From Brevundimonas sp. UBA6550 (lineage in GTDB: Bacteria > Pseudomonadota > Alphaproteobacteria > Caulobacterales > Caulobacteraceae), in NCBI RefSeq assembly GCF_002434505.1, contig NZ_DJKE01000002.1:1-64000 (forward strand): 64,000 nt of DNA, given 5' to 3'. Both the position numbers and the translations under genes were made by a program. This document shows, in pieces, positions 43,707-53,117 of this stretch. Each line of letters begins with the position of its first letter. Position 1 is the first letter of the stretch. The notes below the pieces were generated by a model, which was given only the letters and a program-made list of their open reading frames with translations, searched no databases and was not told where the DNA came from.

Positions 43707-45332
43707 ATGAACATGGTCGCGCGCGTCGTCACGGTCGCCTTCGATGGGGTGGAGGCCCGGCGCGTGGACGTCGAGGTCCAGCTGATCGGCAATGACGGGC
43801 CGACCATCTTCAACATCGTGGGCCTGCCCGACAAGGCGGTGGCCGAGAGCAAGGAGCGGGTGCGCGGCGCCTTCGCCGGCATCGGTCTGGCCCTGCCGGC
43901 CAAGCGGATCATCGCCAATCTGGCGCCCGCCGACCTGCCCAAGGAGGGCAGCCATTTCGACCTGCCCATCGCCCTGGCCCTGATGGCGGCCATGGGGGTG
44001 ATCGCGCCCGACGCGCTGGACGGCTGGGCGGCGATCGGCGAACTGGGGCTGGACGGCCAGATCGCGCGCGTCGGCGGCGCCCTGCCCGCCGCCGTGGCCG
44101 CCGACGCCATGGGCCTGGGCCTGATCTGTCCCGAGGCGACGGGGCCGGAAGCGGCCTGGGCCGGCGGAGCGCGCATCCTGGCGCCGCGCTCGCTGATCGG
44201 CGTGGTGAACCACTTCAAGGGAACCCAGGTGCTGCGCGCGCCCGAACCCGGCGCTCTGGCGGCCGGCCGGGCCACGCCCGACCTGCGCGAGGTCAAGGGT
44301 CAGGAAAGCGCCAAGCGCGCGCTGGAGATCGCGGCGGCGGGCGGCCACAATCTGTTGTTCGTCGGGCCGCCCGGATCGGGCAAGTCGATGATGGCGCAGC
44401 GCCTGCCGGGCCTGTTGCCGCCGCTGACCTCGCAGGAGTTGCTGGAGACCTCCATGGTCTGGTCGGTCGCCGGGCTGATCGAACGCGGCGCCCTGACCCG
44501 CGATCGGCCGTTCCGCAGCCCGCACCACTCCGCCTCCATGGCCGCCCTGACCGGCGGCGGCCTGCGCGCCAAGCCAGGCGAGGCGTCCCTGGCGCACAAC
44601 GGCGTGCTGTTCCTGGACGAACTGCCCGAATATTCGGCCCAGGCGCTGGATTCGCTGCGTCAGCCGCTGGAGACGGGCGAGATCGTGGTGGCGCGCGCCA
44701 ACGCCCACATCCGCTATCCGGCGCGCTTCCAGCTGGTGGCGGCCATGAACCCCTGCCGCTGCGGCCTGGGCGGAGCCGGGCGCGGCGCCTGCGGCAAGGC
44801 CCCGCGCTGCCAGCGCGATTATCAGAACCGCATCTCGGGACCCATGTTCGACCGGATCGACCTGACGGTGGAGACGCCGCCCGTCACCGCCGCCGACATG
44901 GCCCTACCGCCGCCAGCCGAGGGCACGACGGAGGCCAAGGCCCGCGTCGCCGCCGCCCGCGCCATGCAGGAGGACCGGGTGCGGGAAGCGGGTCTGGACC
45001 CGGCCCAGGGCCTGAACGCCCGCGCCTCCGGCGAGGTGCTGGATCGCTTCGCCACGCCGGACGAAGCCGGTCGGATGTTGCTGATGCGGGCAGGCGAGGC
45101 CGGGGGGCTGACGGCGCGCGGCTGGACCCGAACCCTGCGTCTGGCGCGCACCATCGCCGATCTGGACGGCGCGACCGGGGTGCTGCGTCGCCATATCGCG
45201 GAGGCCCTGATCTATCGCCGCGCCACGGTCGGCGCCGAGGCCGACTTCGACCGCCGCGTCGCCCATCGCGGCGACGCGCCGTTCGGCCTGCGCGAGCGCG
45301 ACGTTCAACAGGCGGCCTTCACCCACGATTGA
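43707..45332 (+). CDS. comM: ComM/YifB-family Mg-chelatase-like AAA+ ATPase
   Basis: This 541-residue protein has an N-terminal LonC-like domain (NIVGLPDKAVAESKERVRGA, PADLPKEGSHFDLPIALALM), a central AAA+ domain with Walker A FVGPPGSGKSMMAQ and Walker B GVLFLDELPE, and a zinc-like Cys cluster NPCRCGLGGAGRGACGKAP. A C-terminal Mg-chelatase subunit segment completes it. In Vibrio, ComM is a hexameric helicase that extends branch migration during natural transformation. No other competence gene is nearby. A second ATG two codons on (43713) is also well placed. Confidence 0.92.
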   Translation: MNMVARVVTVAFDGVEARRVDVEVQLIGNDGPTIFNIVGLPDKAVAESKERVRGAFAGIGLALPAKRIIANLAPADLPKEGSHFDLPIALALMAAMGVIAPDALDGWAAIGELGLDGQIARVGGALPAAVAADAMGLGLICPEATGPEAAWAGGARILAPRSLIGVVNHFKGTQVLRAPEPGALAAGRATPDLREVKGQESAKRALEIAAAGGHNLLFVGPPGSGKSMMAQRLPGLLPPLTSQELLETSMVWSVAGLIERGALTRDRPFRSPHHSASMAALTGGGLRAKPGEASLAHNGVLFLDELPEYSAQALDSLRQPLETGEIVVARANAHIRYPARFQLVAAMNPCRCGLGGAGRGACGKAPRCQRDYQNRISGPMFDRIDLTVETPPVTAADMALPPPAEGTTEAKARVAAARAMQEDRVREAGLDPAQGLNARASGEVLDRFATPDEAGRMLLMRAGEAGGLTARGWTRTLRLARTIADLDGATGVLRRHIAEALIYRRATVGAEADFDRRVAHRGDAPFGLRERDVQQAAFTHD

Positions 45333-45393
45333 CCCAGAGGCGGGACGGATCTTTAACCCCGGGCGCTTAACCTAGTCGGCCATGGAGACGGCG

Positions 45394-46920
45394 ATGGCGC
45401 GACGCGGGACGACCGACAAGACCGACGAGGCGACGGCGCCGAACGCGCCGGCGCAGCAGTTCCTGCGGTTGATGAGCCATGAGATGCGCACGCCGCTGAA
45501 CGGCGTGCTGGGCATGATCGGCCTGTTGGAACGCACGACCCTGGACGGCGCCCAACGCGCCTATGCCGAGAACGCCCGCCAGTCGGCCGAACATCTGCTG
45601 GGCCTGGTCAACGACCTTCTGGACTACGCCAGGCTGGAAGCCGGGGCGCTGGAGTTCGATCCGGCCCCCGTCGATCTGGCGGGGCTGGTTCGGGGTGTCG
45701 CCGAACTGCTCAGCCCGCGCGCCCACGACAAGGGTTTGGAGATCGTCTGGTCCGTCGCCGCCGACGCGCCCGACATCCGCGCCGACGAGGGGCGGCTGCG
45801 CCAGGTGCTGTTCAACCTAGCGGGCAATGCGGTGAAGTTCACCGAGGCGGGCGGCGTTCGTATCACGGTCGAACGGGTCGGCGGCGACGATGCCCAGCCG
45901 CGCCTGGCCTTTCTGGTGGACGACACCGGCCCCGGCGTGCCGCCGACCGCGCGCGGGCGCATCTTCGAGGAGTTCGGTCACGCCGACGCCTCCGACGCCG
46001 TGCGCCACGACGGCGCCGGCCTGGGGCTGGCGGTCGTGCGCAAACTGGCCCTGGCCATGGGTGGAACGGTCGCCGTCGAGGATCGCCCGGACGCCGCGAC
46101 CGGCGGGGCCCGTTTCCGCTTCGAAGCCGCCTTCGACGCCGTGAACACCGCGCGCGAACAGCCTCTGCAGGGCCGCGCGGTCGCCGTCCGCTCGCCCGAT
46201 CCCTTCGTGCTTTCCGCGGCGCGCGCCCAGATCGAGGCGTCCGGCGGCGCGGTCCGCGACGATGCGCCGGTGATCCTGTTCGACCATGTTCCGGCGAAAC
46301 CCGGCGAGACCATGCCTCTGCCGCAAGGCGGCCGCGTCATCGTGATGCTGAAACCCGGCGAACGCGACCTGATCGCCGCCTATAGGGCGGCCGGGGCCCA
46401 CGCCTATCTGATCAAGCCGCTGCGCCGGACTTCAGTCGTCGAGCGGGTGCTGGCGGCCGCCGGCGATGCGCCTCATGACGCCGGCGCATCGAAGCCAGCC
46501 GAGGACGACCGCGTCAGCCCGGCTCGCTTTGCAGGGGTCCGCGTGCTGCTGGCCGAGGACAACCCGGTCGGCGCCCTCCTGGCCCGCACCCTGCTGCGCC
46601 GCGAAGGCTGCGTGGTCGAGACCGCCGCGACGGGCGAGGAGGCCGTGGCCGCCATCGAACGCGCCCGCTACGACCTGGTGTTCATGGACATGCGGATGCC
46701 CGGCATGGACGGCCCCGCCGCCGCCCGCGCCATCCGCGCGACAGGGGACCGGACGCCCATCCTGGCCCTGACCGCCAACGCCTTCGCCGAGGACCGCCGC
46801 CTGTGTCTGGAGGCCGGTATGGACGACCATATCGTCAAGCCGCTGGACGCCGAGGCCCTGCGCGCCGCCCTGGCCCGCTGGACGAAACGCGACATCCGCG
46901 CCAAGGTCGCCCGAGTTTAA
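45394..46920 (+). CDS. shkA: Soluble ShkA-like hybrid histidine kinase
   Basis: This cytosolic kinase of 508 residues has no membrane segment. HisKA (FLRLMSHEMRTPLNGVLGMI), HATPase (FNLAGNAVKFTEAG, DDTGPGVPP, GAGLGLAVV), a first receiver-like domain lacking the phospho-Asp (ending AHAYLIKPLRRTSVVERVLA), a linker with E-D-D-R, and a full receiver (RVLLAEDNPVG, phospho-Asp in DLVFMDMRMPGMDG, Lys in HIVKPLD) appear in order. Caulobacter ShkA has this pseudo-receiver and a DDR linker motif, and c-di-GMP binding frees the last receiver to feed the TacA phosphorelay. The orthology is inference. GGAG lies 6 bases before the chosen ATG; an ATG at 45382 is also in frame. Confidence 0.75.
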   Translation: MARRGTTDKTDEATAPNAPAQQFLRLMSHEMRTPLNGVLGMIGLLERTTLDGAQRAYAENARQSAEHLLGLVNDLLDYARLEAGALEFDPAPVDLAGLVRGVAELLSPRAHDKGLEIVWSVAADAPDIRADEGRLRQVLFNLAGNAVKFTEAGGVRITVERVGGDDAQPRLAFLVDDTGPGVPPTARGRIFEEFGHADASDAVRHDGAGLGLAVVRKLALAMGGTVAVEDRPDAATGGARFRFEAAFDAVNTAREQPLQGRAVAVRSPDPFVLSAARAQIEASGGAVRDDAPVILFDHVPAKPGETMPLPQGGRVIVMLKPGERDLIAAYRAAGAHAYLIKPLRRTSVVERVLAAAGDAPHDAGASKPAEDDRVSPARFAGVRVLLAEDNPVGALLARTLLRREGCVVETAATGEEAVAAIERARYDLVFMDMRMPGMDGPAAARAIRATGDRTPILALTANAFAEDRRLCLEAGMDDHIVKPLDAEALRAALARWTKRDIRAKVARV

Positions 46921-46954
46921 GGCGTCCGCGTTCCGGCCGCTGCCGGAGCCGCCC

Positions 46955-48715
46955 ATGACCGACCAGCCCACCCGCGCCGTGAACGGCAAGCCCGCCGGGC
47001 GTTTCGGCGGCCTGGCCGTCTATGGCGAACGTCGCGTCTTCATCATGCTGTTGCTGGGCTTTTCGGCGGGTCTGCCCAACCTGCTGATCTTCGACACGCT
47101 TTCGGCCTGGCTGCGCGAAAGCGGCCAGACGCTGGAGGTGATCGGCTTCTTCGCCCTGGCCACCCTGTCCTATTCGCTGAAGTTCGTCTGGGCGCCGCTG
47201 ATCGACCGGACGTCCGTGCCCGGACTGACGCGGCTGCTGGGCCACCGACGGGCCTGGATGCTGGTGACGCAGGCGGTGATCGTGTTCGGCCTGTGGTCGA
47301 TCTCGACCCTGAACCCCGCCAACGCCCTGATCGCGGTGGCCGGGTTCGCCGCCCTGGTGGGCTTCTTCGGGGCGACGCAGGACATCGTCATCGACGCCTG
47401 GCGGATCGAAGCCGCCGACGACAGCCGGCACGGCGCCATGGCCGCCGCCTATCAGATGGGCTACCGCGTGGCCATGATCGTGGCGGGCGCCGTGCCGCTG
47501 GTCCTGGCCGATCTCTATAACTGGAACCTGTCCTACGCCGTGATGGCCGCCCTGATGGGCTTCGGCATCGCCGGCGTCCTGTTCGCCCCGCGTGAAAAGG
47601 CCCATTCCATCCGCGCCATTCCGGTCGGCGACGTGCCGTCCCGCCCGGGATTCGAGGTGATCGAATGGATCGTGCGCCTGGCGGTCATCGGCGTGGCGGC
47701 GATGGTGCTGGGGTCGGGCCTGACCGGCCAGTCGGCCCCGCTGAACGCCCTGTTCAGCCTGTTTGGCCTGGGCGCGGAGGGCAAGGCGGCGGTTGCGGCG
47801 GCGCTGTCCGCCAAGCCCGAGGGCGTTTATCTGCAGTTCGGCCTGGTGGTGTTGGGGCTGGCGGTCCTGGTCGTCGCCTGCTGGCCGATACCCGGCCTCA
47901 GGACCAGGCCAGGCGCCTATCTGGCCGGATCCTTCGGCGAGCCGCTCGTGGATTTCTACAGGCGGTTCTCCGGCGTCGCGACGCTGATCCTGGCGCTGAT
48001 CTGCGTCTATCGCCTGTCCGACTTCGTCCTGAACATCATGCCGCCCTTCTATATCGACCTGGGCTTCTCCAAGACCGAACTGGCCGAGGTGCGCAAGGTC
48101 TTCGGCGTGGTCATGACCACTCTGGGCGTTTTTCTGGGCGGTTGGTCGGTCGCCAAACTGGGGCTGATCCGCACCATGGTCATCGGCGCCTTCATGAGCC
48201 CGGTGTCCAACCTCGTCTTCGCCTGGCTGGCCACCCAGGGACACAGTCTGCCGGCCCTGACGGTCGCCATCGGCGTCGACAACGTCTCGGGCGGCTACGC
48301 GGGAACGGCCCTGATCGCCTATATGTCCAGCCTGACGTCGATCGGCTTCACCGCGACGCAATATGCGCTGTTCACCTCGCTGTACGCCCTGCCGGGCAAG
48401 CTGATCGCCTCTCAGTCGGGTCGGATCGTGGAGGCGTCGGCGCGCGCGGCCGAAGGCGACGGGCCCTTCGCCGCGCTCAGAAGCCTGTTCGCCAATATGC
48501 CCGAAGGGGTCCTGGCCACGGGCGCCGCGACAAGCGGCGTCACCCCGGCCGCGCTCGGCGCCGGCTATATCGCCTTCTTCCTCTATTCCTTCGTCATCGG
48601 CCTGTTCGGAATCGTCCTGGCCTTCGTCGTGGCCGGCAAGCAGACGGCGCTGGAGGCGCGGCGCAAGACCGAAGCCGACCCGGCGGTCGCGGCGACCGAG
48701 GGCCAGCCGTCCTGA
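46955..48715 (+). CDS. ampG: AmpG-like muropeptide permease (MFS)
   Basis: This 586-residue inner-membrane transporter has about 12-14 helices. GFSAGLPNLLIFDTLSAWLR, WAPLIDRTSVPGLTRLLGHR, FFGATQDIVIDAWRIEAADD and VSGGYAGTALIAYMSSL are the family's hallmarks. AmpG imports GlcNAc-anhydroMurNAc peptides from cell-wall turnover into the cytoplasm. It is longer than the E. coli protein (491 residues) because of extra loop and helix material between about 210 and 330. No beta-lactamase or ampR gene lies nearby. Confidence 0.92.
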   Translation: MTDQPTRAVNGKPAGRFGGLAVYGERRVFIMLLLGFSAGLPNLLIFDTLSAWLRESGQTLEVIGFFALATLSYSLKFVWAPLIDRTSVPGLTRLLGHRRAWMLVTQAVIVFGLWSISTLNPANALIAVAGFAALVGFFGATQDIVIDAWRIEAADDSRHGAMAAAYQMGYRVAMIVAGAVPLVLADLYNWNLSYAVMAALMGFGIAGVLFAPREKAHSIRAIPVGDVPSRPGFEVIEWIVRLAVIGVAAMVLGSGLTGQSAPLNALFSLFGLGAEGKAAVAAALSAKPEGVYLQFGLVVLGLAVLVVACWPIPGLRTRPGAYLAGSFGEPLVDFYRRFSGVATLILALICVYRLSDFVLNIMPPFYIDLGFSKTELAEVRKVFGVVMTTLGVFLGGWSVAKLGLIRTMVIGAFMSPVSNLVFAWLATQGHSLPALTVAIGVDNVSGGYAGTALIAYMSSLTSIGFTATQYALFTSLYALPGKLIASQSGRIVEASARAAEGDGPFAALRSLFANMPEGVLATGAATSGVTPAALGAGYIAFFLYSFVIGLFGIVLAFVVAGKQTALEARRKTEADPAVAATEGQPS

Positions 48716-48719
48716 AGCC

Positions 48720-49112
48720 TCAGCGCTTCAGGAAGCCGCCGATCATGTCGCCGATGCCGCCCGGCAGTTTGGCCAGAAGGTCGTCGGCGCCGTCGATCTG
48801 ACCGCCGGGGGTCAGCCGGTCGATGGCCTCGGGCAACAGGCCCGCCAGGGTCTCGCCGGCCTGCTGGGGCGAGACGCCCATCTTGGCGGCGATGTCGGCC
48901 AGGGGGCCGTGGCCGATGACGGCGGCGATCTGTTCGGCGGTCACGCCGGCGTTCGCGCCCGAGCCGACCCACGAGCCGACGACGTCGCCCAGACCCGCCT
49001 GACCGAACTTCTCGGCAAGGCCGCCGACGCCGCCCTGGCTTTTCAGCAGGTCGCCAAGACCGCCCGCGGCGTCCTGGCCCAACCCGTTCACCACATTGTC
49101 GAGAAAGCCCAT
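48720..49112 (-). CDS. YidB-family (DUF937) protein
   Basis: This 130-residue Gly/Ala/Leu-rich protein has QGGVGGLAEKFGQAGLGDVV, GSWVGSGANAGVTAEQI and LADIAAKMGVSPQQAGETLA, which are diagnostic for the YidB/DUF937 family. The function is unknown. It converges on ampG with a 4-bp gap. No signal peptide. Confidence 0.9.
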   Translation of the reverse strand: MGFLDNVVNGLGQDAAGGLGDLLKSQGGVGGLAEKFGQAGLGDVVGSWVGSGANAGVTAEQIAAVIGHGPLADIAAKMGVSPQQAGETLAGLLPEAIDRLTPGGQIDGADDLLAKLPGGIGDMIGGFLKR

Positions 49113-49167
49113 CGTTCGGTCTCCTGTCTGATGGCGGACCGTACCATCGTCATGCGACGGATACGAG

Positions 49168-49196
49168 AAAGGCCCGCCGGGGGTCCGACGGGCCTT
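49168..49196 (-). terminator. Probable terminator of the entericidin gene
   Basis: A 13-bp stem (AAAGGCCCGCCGG against CCGACGGGCCTTT, one mismatch) lies 25 bp after the entericidin stop. The T tract is short (TTT), so termination may be partial. Confidence 0.55.
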
Positions 49197-49220
49197 TCCC
49201 TATCCAGCCTTCGCCGAAGC

Positions 49221-49358
49221 TTAGCGCTTGGCGTCGTTGGCGCCCGAGGTGACGGCCGAACCGGCGGCCGAGACGTCGCGGCCGGCGCCGGCGATGGTGT
49301 TGCAGGCCGAAACGGCCAGGGCGGCGGCGACGATGGACAGGGTGATGATCTTGCGCAT
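49221..49358 (-). CDS. Entericidin A/B-family small lipoprotein
   Basis: This 45-residue lipoprotein precursor (MRKIITLSIVAAALAVSACN) has a lipobox V-S-A-C with the lipid Cys at 19, followed by a Gly/Ala/Ser-rich mature part (TIAGAGRDVSAAGSAVTSGA). EcnA and EcnB in enterobacteria form an antidote/toxin pair linked to starvation. Here a single copy stands alone, as in many alphaproteobacteria, and its role is unclear. Confidence 0.9.
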   Translation of the reverse strand: MRKIITLSIVAAALAVSACNTIAGAGRDVSAAGSAVTSGANDAKR

Positions 49359-49563
49359 GATGGGGAACCCCTTTGTTGGTATGGTCAAGCTCCGTGCAAA
49401 CGCCGATCCGGGCTTCGGGTTGCATTCCTCCAAACGAGATAGGCGCCGCCAGGATTTCAGGGCGCGCCCGCGCGGCGGAATGCCGCCATGCCTGAGGCGC
49501 CTGATGCTTGTATCGGCCGGACTGTGGCCCGAAGGTGCGCCCCTGTTTTTCGAGGGGTTGTCC

Positions 49564-51399
49564 ATGCGTCGTCTTCTGATCTCGTCCGCCGCCATGATGG
49601 CGGTGCTGGCCGCAACGCCCGTGATGGCGCAAGCGCCGGCGACGCCGCCCGCCGCCCAAGCCCTCAGCGAGGATGCGCGGCTGAACGCCTTCTTCGAACA
49701 GGCCTTCCAGGCGCGGATCGCGCTGAGCCCGCAGCAGATGACCGCGCTGGGGATCAAGACCGACTACGACAAGCTGGACGATGCGTCCGACGCCGCCGCC
49801 GACCGGGCGTTGGCGCTGCAGGAGGCCCAACTGGCGCAGATGAAGGCCCAGTTCGACCCGCAGAAGCTGGGCCCGCAGGCGCGCCTGTCCTGGCGAATGT
49901 TCGAATACGGCGTCGACCAGGCGCGACTGTCGAACCAGTGGCGCGACTGGGGCTTTCAGTTCGCCGCCAACGGCAATCCGACCACCAGCCTGCCGGTCTT
50001 CCTGATCAACAACCACCGGGTCGCCAGCGTCGCGGACGCCGAGGCCTATGTCGCGCGCATCCGGGCCGCCGAGACCCAGATGGACCAGGTCGCCGAGGAA
50101 CTGCGCCAGCGGGCGGCGGCGGGCGTCGTCTCGCCCCGGTTCGTCTTCGTACCGTCCATCGCCAACACCCGCAACGTCATCTCCGGCGCCCCGTTCGACG
50201 ACGGGGCCGACAATCCGGTCTGGGCCGACTTCAACAAGAAAATCACAGCGCTGGAGACGGGTCAGGCGACCAGGGATCGGCTGCTGTCGGAAGGTCGCGC
50301 CGCCTTGACCGGCCCCTACAAGGCCGGGTTCGAGACCGTCCTGGCGGCCCTGGCCGAGGTGCAGCCCAAGGCCGACAGCGACGCGGGCGTGTGGCGCCTG
50401 CCGCAAGGCGAGGCCTATTACAACGCCCGGCTCAAGCTCTCGACCACCACCGACCTGACCGCCGACCAGATCCACCGGATCGGCCTGGCCGAGGTCGCCC
50501 GCATCCAGGCCGAGATGGAGACGATCAAGGCCCAGGTCGGCTTCACCGGCTCGCTGCAGGACTTCTTCGTCTTCCTGAAGACCGATCCGCGCTTCCAGTA
50601 TCCGAACACGCCAGAAGGCAAGGAACAGTATCTGACAGACGCGCGCGGCTTCATCGCCCAGGTGATGGCGGCCGCCCCGCAGTGGTTCTCGACCCTGCCG
50701 AAGGCGGCGCTGGAGGTGCGGGCGGTGGAGCCTTTCCGAGAGGCCACCGCGTCTATCGCCTTCTATAATTCGCCCGCGCCGGACGGGTCGCGGCCGGGCA
50801 TCTACTACGTCAACCTGTCGGACATGACCCAGGTGCTGAAGCCCCAGATCGAGGGCATCAGCTATCACGAAGGCGCGCCGGGCCACCATTTCCAGATCGC
50901 CTATGCGCAGGAGATCGAGGGCCTGCCGCGCTTTCGCCGGTTCGGCGGCTACGGCGCCTACGCCGAGGGGTGGGGGCTGTACGCCGAACAGTTGGGCAAG
51001 GAGATGGGCTTCTATCAGGACCCCTATTCCGACTTCGGTCGCCTCTCGACCGAACTGTGGCGCGCGGTGCGGCTGGTGACCGACACCGGACTGCACGCCA
51101 AGCGCTGGAGCCGCGAACAGGCGATGGACTATTTCCGCCAGAACTCCCTGCTGTCCGAGCGGGACATCGAAAAGGAGGTCGAGCGCTACATCACCAATCC
51201 GGGCCAGGCGACCAGCTACAAGATCGGCGAGCTGAAGATCGAGGAACTGCGCGACCGGGCCAGGACGGCGCTGGGCGACCGGTTCGACATCAAGGACTTC
51301 CACGCGGTCGTGCTGGGTTCGGGCTCGGTGCCGCTGGACGTGCTGGAGGATCAGGTCGACGGCTGGATCGCGGCGGGCGGCGGGGCGCCGTCGGCATGA
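49564..51399 (+). CDS. DUF885-family secreted metallopeptidase-like protein
   Basis: This 611-residue protein has a signal peptide (about 1-22, cleavage after PVMAQ). The N-terminal half is helical. The conserved core near the C-terminus has ISYHEGAPGHHFQIAYAQEI with the H-E-x5-H-H zinc-like motif, GGYGAYAEGWGLYAEQLGKE (second Glu set) and RVVT-like RLVTDTGLHAKRWS. The family is predicted to be zinc peptidases of the periplasm; few members are characterised. It overlaps the following acetyltransferase gene by four bases (ATGA). Confidence 0.9.
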   Translation: MRRLLISSAAMMAVLAATPVMAQAPATPPAAQALSEDARLNAFFEQAFQARIALSPQQMTALGIKTDYDKLDDASDAAADRALALQEAQLAQMKAQFDPQKLGPQARLSWRMFEYGVDQARLSNQWRDWGFQFAANGNPTTSLPVFLINNHRVASVADAEAYVARIRAAETQMDQVAEELRQRAAAGVVSPRFVFVPSIANTRNVISGAPFDDGADNPVWADFNKKITALETGQATRDRLLSEGRAALTGPYKAGFETVLAALAEVQPKADSDAGVWRLPQGEAYYNARLKLSTTTDLTADQIHRIGLAEVARIQAEMETIKAQVGFTGSLQDFFVFLKTDPRFQYPNTPEGKEQYLTDARGFIAQVMAAAPQWFSTLPKAALEVRAVEPFREATASIAFYNSPAPDGSRPGIYYVNLSDMTQVLKPQIEGISYHEGAPGHHFQIAYAQEIEGLPRFRRFGGYGAYAEGWGLYAEQLGKEMGFYQDPYSDFGRLSTELWRAVRLVTDTGLHAKRWSREQAMDYFRQNSLLSERDIEKEVERYITNPGQATSYKIGELKIEELRDRARTALGDRFDIKDFHAVVLGSGSVPLDVLEDQVDGWIAAGGGAPSA

Positions 51400-51806
51400 T
51401 CGAGGACTATCAGCTGACGGCGGCGACTCCGTCGATAGAAGACTACCTGCGGCTCAGGATCAACGCAGGGCTGAGCGCAAAGGCCGAAGCGAACGCGGTC
51501 GCGGGTCTGCCCAACACTTGGTTCGCCGTAGTGGCGCGCCGGGACGGTCAGGTCGTCGGCATGGGTCGGATCATCGGCGACGGCGGCCTATTCTTCCAGA
51601 TCGTCGACATGGCCATCGAGCCGGCACACCAGGGGCGCGGTCTGGGGAAAGCGATCATGACGGCGCTGATGGACCGGCTGCGCAGTCACGCGCAGGGCGC
51701 CTACGTCAGCCTGATCGCGGACGGAGAGGCGAACCGGCTGTATGCGCAATACGGCTTCGAGCCGACCATGCCGAAATCCATCGGCATAGCGCAGGTGATC
51801 CGCTGA
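51396..51806 (+). CDS. GNAT-family N-acetyltransferase
   Basis: This 136-residue GNAT protein has WFAVVARRDGQVVGMGRIIG and then the acetyl-CoA loop DMAIEPAHQGRGLGKAIMTA (Q/R-x-x-G-x-A type) and LIADGEANRLYAQYGFEPTM. The acceptor is not identifiable. It overlaps the DUF885 gene by ATGA and lies 38 bp upstream of trmD, so it bridges two otherwise unrelated units. Confidence 0.9.
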   Translation: MIEDYQLTAATPSIEDYLRLRINAGLSAKAEANAVAGLPNTWFAVVARRDGQVVGMGRIIGDGGLFFQIVDMAIEPAHQGRGLGKAIMTALMDRLRSHAQGAYVSLIADGEANRLYAQYGFEPTMPKSIGIAQVIR

Positions 51807-51844
51807 CGCGCATTTCCTGCGGGTTTATTGTATGAGCCGCCGCC

Positions 51845-52549
51845 ATGACCTTCACAGCGACCGTCCTGACCATGTTTCCCGAGGCCTTTCCTGGCCCGCT
51901 CGGCGTGTCGCTGATCGGCACGGCCTGGCGCGAGAAGGGCTTGTGGAGCCTGGAAACGGTTGACATCCGCGCCTTTTCCACAGATACGCGCGGCTTCCTG
52001 GACGACACCCCTGCGGGTGGCGGGCCAGGTGCTGTGCTTAAGGCGGACGTTGTGGCTCGGGCGGTCGATAGCCTGCCGGGACCGAAACGGCCGCTTTTGT
52101 ACATGAGCGCCAGGGGCAGGCCCCTGACCCAGGCGCGCGTCAAGGAATGGGCCAAGGCCGACGGGATCGTCGTGCTGTGCGGTCGTTTCGAGGGGGTGGA
52201 TCAGCGGGTGCTGGACGCACGCGGGTTCGAGGAGGTCTCGGTCGGAGACGCGGTTCTCGCCGGCGGCGAGGCGGCGGCGATGGTCGCGATCGAGGCGTGC
52301 GTAAGATTGATCCCCGGCGTGCTCGGCTCAGGCGACAGCCTGTCGTCCGAAAGCTTCGAGGATGGGCTTCTGGAGCATCCGCAGTACACGCGACCGCGGA
52401 CGTTCGAGGGGCTGGAGATACCCGAGGTGCTGCTGTCGGGCGATCACAAGAAGATCGCGGGATGGCGCGAGGCGCAGCGGGAGACGACGACGCGGGAGCG
52501 GCGGCCGGACCTCTGGCAGGCGCATCTCGCCAACCCCCGCAAGGCTTGA
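51845..52549 (+). CDS. trmD: tRNA (guanine(37)-N1)-methyltransferase
   Basis: This 234-residue SPOUT (trefoil-knot) enzyme methylates G37 of tRNAs reading CNN codons and prevents +1 frameshifts. Motifs are [60 protein letters not shown] and [20 protein letters not shown] in the knot. It is followed 69 bp later by rplS, the usual partner. The usual upstream genes rpsP and rimM are not here. Confidence 0.97.
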   Translation: MTFTATVLTMFPEAFPGPLGVSLIGTAWREKGLWSLETVDIRAFSTDTRGFLDDTPAGGGPGAVLKADVVARAVDSLPGPKRPLLYMSARGRPLTQARVKEWAKADGIVVLCGRFEGVDQRVLDARGFEEVSVGDAVLAGGEAAAMVAIEACVRLIPGVLGSGDSLSSESFEDGLLEHPQYTRPRTFEGLEIPEVLLSGDHKKIAGWREAQRETTTRERRPDLWQAHLANPRKA

Positions 52550-52618
52550 CCTTGCGGACCTGCGGGGCTCGCCCCGCCAAATGACAGCTAAAGGGCGCAA
52601 AGCCCGAGGAGAAATGAC

Positions 52619-53044
52619 ATGAACATCGTTCAACAGCTGGACGCCGAAGAAAAAGCCCGCGTTCTGGGCGAGCGCAAAATCCCGGAATTCCAGCCCGGCG
52701 ACACCCTGCGCGTCAATGTGAAGATCAAGGAAGGCGAGCGCGAGCGCGTTCAGGCCTTCGAAGGCGTCTGCATCGCCCGTGACGGCGGCGGCATCAGCGA
52801 AACCTTCACTGTCCGCAAGATTTCGTTCGGCGAAGGCGTCGAGCGTCGCTTCCCCATCCTGTCGCCGAACATCGAGTCGATCGAAGTGAAGCGCCGCGGC
52901 GTCGTGCGTCGCGCCAAGCTCTATTATCTGCGCGATCGTCGCGGCAAGTCGGCGCGTATCGCCGAGCGCCAGACGGTCCGCCCGGCCAAGGGCGCCGTGG
53001 TCCCGGAAACGGGTTCGGCCGACAAGGCCGGCGAAGACGCATAA
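52619..53044 (+). CDS. rplS: 50S ribosomal protein L19
   Basis: This 141-residue L19 lies at the 30S-50S interface. [20 protein letters not shown] is followed by [40 protein letters not shown] and [20 protein letters not shown], which are clear family marks. A C-terminal tail of about 20 residues extends beyond the E. coli protein (115 residues). GAGGAG precedes the ATG. A strong terminator follows. Confidence 0.97.
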   Translation: MNIVQQLDAEEKARVLGERKIPEFQPGDTLRVNVKIKEGERERVQAFEGVCIARDGGGISETFTVRKISFGEGVERRFPILSPNIESIEVKRRGVVRRAKLYYLRDRRGKSARIAERQTVRPAKGAVVPETGSADKAGEDA

Positions 53045-53067
53045 ACCTGCGTCCGACCGAAACGACG

Positions 53068-53096
53068 AAGGCCCCGGCGTCCGCCGGGGCCTTTTT
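53068..53096 (+). terminator. Rho-independent terminator after rplS
   Basis: The stem AAGGCCCCGGCG/CGCCGGGGCCTT with a short loop is followed by TTTTT, 25 bp after the rplS stop. It could also serve the opposing gene. Confidence 0.9.
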
Positions 53097-53117
53097 CAAT
53101 TCTGGCCTGTGTCGATC

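Noticed and set aside
45353..45370. CtrA binding site upstream of the ShkA-like gene
   Set aside because: Two TTAA half-sites are present, but the gap is 10 bases rather than the 7 of CtrA sites; kept only as a remark.
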